Shown here: positions 20,656 through 21,187 of the stretch, piece by piece
Layout: the number at the start of each line of letters is the position of its first letter
Position numbering within the stretch: the stretch's first letter is position 1
Virus record (IMG/VR): IMGVR_UViG_3300025009_000398
Location: 1 to 21,187 of that record
Length of the DNA stretch: 21,187 nucleotides
Direction: 5' to 3' (one strand)
Source of the DNA: a virus
The notes under the pieces: generated by a model
The model's database searches: none
The model's input: only the letters and a program-made list of their open reading frames with translations
What the model was told of the DNA's origin: nothing
Made by a program: the position numbers and the translations under genes

Positions 20656-20934
20656 ATGACGCACACTCCCGGACCTTGGTACGTCACACGCGACATCGCC
20701 GGGCATTGGTTCGGCGAGAAATCAAAAGGCACCCCTGCGTTCATGATTCCCGGCACCGGCCTACCCGAATCAGGAAACGATGACAACGCCCGCCTGATCG
20801 CCGCCGCCCCGGACATGCTGGCCGCGCTTAAACACGCCTTGGACCTTCTGCCCGTCCTGCAACCCCACGACCCCAACCACTACCAATACCGCGCCATTAT
20901 CGACGCCATCGCCAAGGCAACAAAACCCAACTAG
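20656..20934 (+). CDS. Common phage protein of the THTPGPW family, 92 aa
   Basis: A 92-residue protein starting MTHTPGPWYVTRD, with AAGGAG eight bases before the ATG. It shows the two conserved blocks of a widespread phage/prophage family: the N-terminal THTPGPW and the central DDNARLIAAAPDMLAALKHA (~42-61), followed by a C-terminal helix (AIIDAIAKATK). The middle is variable. Its function is unknown despite its abundance in phages of Proteobacteria and relatives. It is the last gene of the early operon and is followed, after 27 bp, by a terminator. Confidence 0.85.
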   Translation: MTHTPGPWYVTRDIAGHWFGEKSKGTPAFMIPGTGLPESGNDDNARLIAAAPDMLAALKHALDLLPVLQPHDPNHYQYRAIIDAIAKATKPN

Positions 20935-20961
20935 CAGACCCCTTTCTCCACCACCTCAAAA

Positions 20962-20988
20962 CCGGGCCCCACAAGCCCGGCTTTTCTT
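20962..20988. terminator. Bidirectional terminator between convergent operons
   Basis: A 6-bp GC stem CCGGGC / GCCCGG with a 7-nt loop is followed by CTTTTCTT on the plus strand and, read leftwards, by TTTT on the minus strand (the As at 20958-20961). It can therefore stop both the early operon and the leftward gene at the right edge. Confidence 0.7.
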
Positions 20989-21032
20989 ACACCCCTAGAA
21001 TGCGATTTCCGGCCCCGTGGTGCGCGAAGCAC

Positions 21033-21185
21033 CTATTCGGGCTGTCCATATAGCCTCAAGGTCTCTTCAACAGCCTGGCGCTCGATTTTCGCCACTGGTT
21101 TCAATCGGTATTCGTACCAGCACGCGTCGGCGCCCAGCCGGCCCCTAATCTCACAAGGCACCGCGAGACCGGTCTCGCGACGCTC
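21033..21185 (-). CDS. C-terminal end of a leftward gene entering from the right edge
   Basis: An open minus-strand frame runs from the window edge to TAG at 21035-21033 (50 codons seen). The readable part includes GLAVPCEIRGRLGADACWYE, then YRLKPVAKIERQAVEETLRL and the end YGQPE. The other two minus frames are broken by stops. It is convergent with the early operon and ends before the shared terminator. A start codon lies outside the window. No family is recognisable from 50 residues. Confidence 0.6.
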   Translation of the reverse strand, partial: ERRETGLAVPCEIRGRLGADACWYEYRLKPVAKIERQAVEETLRLYGQPE

Positions 21186-21187
21186 CA

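Noticed and set aside
1-21187. CRISPR arrays, tRNA or rRNA genes, insertion sequences, integrase or att sites
   Set aside because: No regularly spaced repeats, cloverleaf sequences, transposase motifs or integrase were found by reading both strands.

Overview
The window is one contiguous piece of a GC-rich tailed-phage genome, either a free podovirus-like phage or a prophage of a Gram-negative-type bacterium. It contains no recognisable host gene, integrase, tRNA, rRNA or CRISPR array. The phage assignment rests on a full run of virion genes: small and large terminase, portal, scaffold, HK97-fold coat protein, a decoration-like protein, and T7-type tail adaptor (gp11-like), nozzle (gp12-like) and internal/ejection proteins (gp13- and gp14-like). 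The host is inferred only from strong AGGAGG-type ribosome sites, sigma70-like promoters, Rho-independent terminators and one lipobox peptide.

Layout. Almost everything from 18602 down to 1 is transcribed leftwards (minus strand) as a late block with tightly abutting or overlapping genes (ATGA, TGATG or TAA|ATG junctions). In order of transcription: TerS; a 413-bp noncoding gap; a tail fibre gene and two further appendage-type proteins; a small conserved phage protein; two membrane proteins (the second holin-like); TerL; portal; a 20-codon micro-ORF; scaffold; major capsid; decoration-like protein; a strong hairpin; a 125-aa protein; gp11-like adaptor; gp12-like nozzle with inserted Ig-like repeats; gp13-like; a 202-aa conserved protein; gp14-like; a 488-aa internal protein; and the start of a large virion protein that runs off the left end.

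From 18644 to 20988 a short rightward (plus-strand) operon carries seven or eight small early/accessory genes. Most have no known function, but there is a zinc-ribbon-like protein, an HTH protein, a 29-residue lipobox peptide and a common phage protein beginning THTPGPW. It ends at a bidirectional terminator that also faces the C-terminal end of a leftward gene entering from the right edge.

Regulation. Divergent promoters between TerS and the early operon are back to back. A perfect 17-bp palindrome sits in the early-promoter spacer, and a 16/17 copy lies in the gap downstream of TerS. That same gap holds the most interesting candidate: a plus-strand promoter (TTGCTT-N17-TACACT) followed about 90 nt later by a Rho-independent terminator, with no gene between. 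The predicted small RNA carries two GTTCCTTTC anti-Shine-Dalgarno elements. Twelve consecutive bases of it are exactly complementary to the ribosome-binding leader of one early-operon gene, and 7-8 bases match other leaders. This suggests a phage small RNA that silences early genes, but it is an inference from sequence alone.
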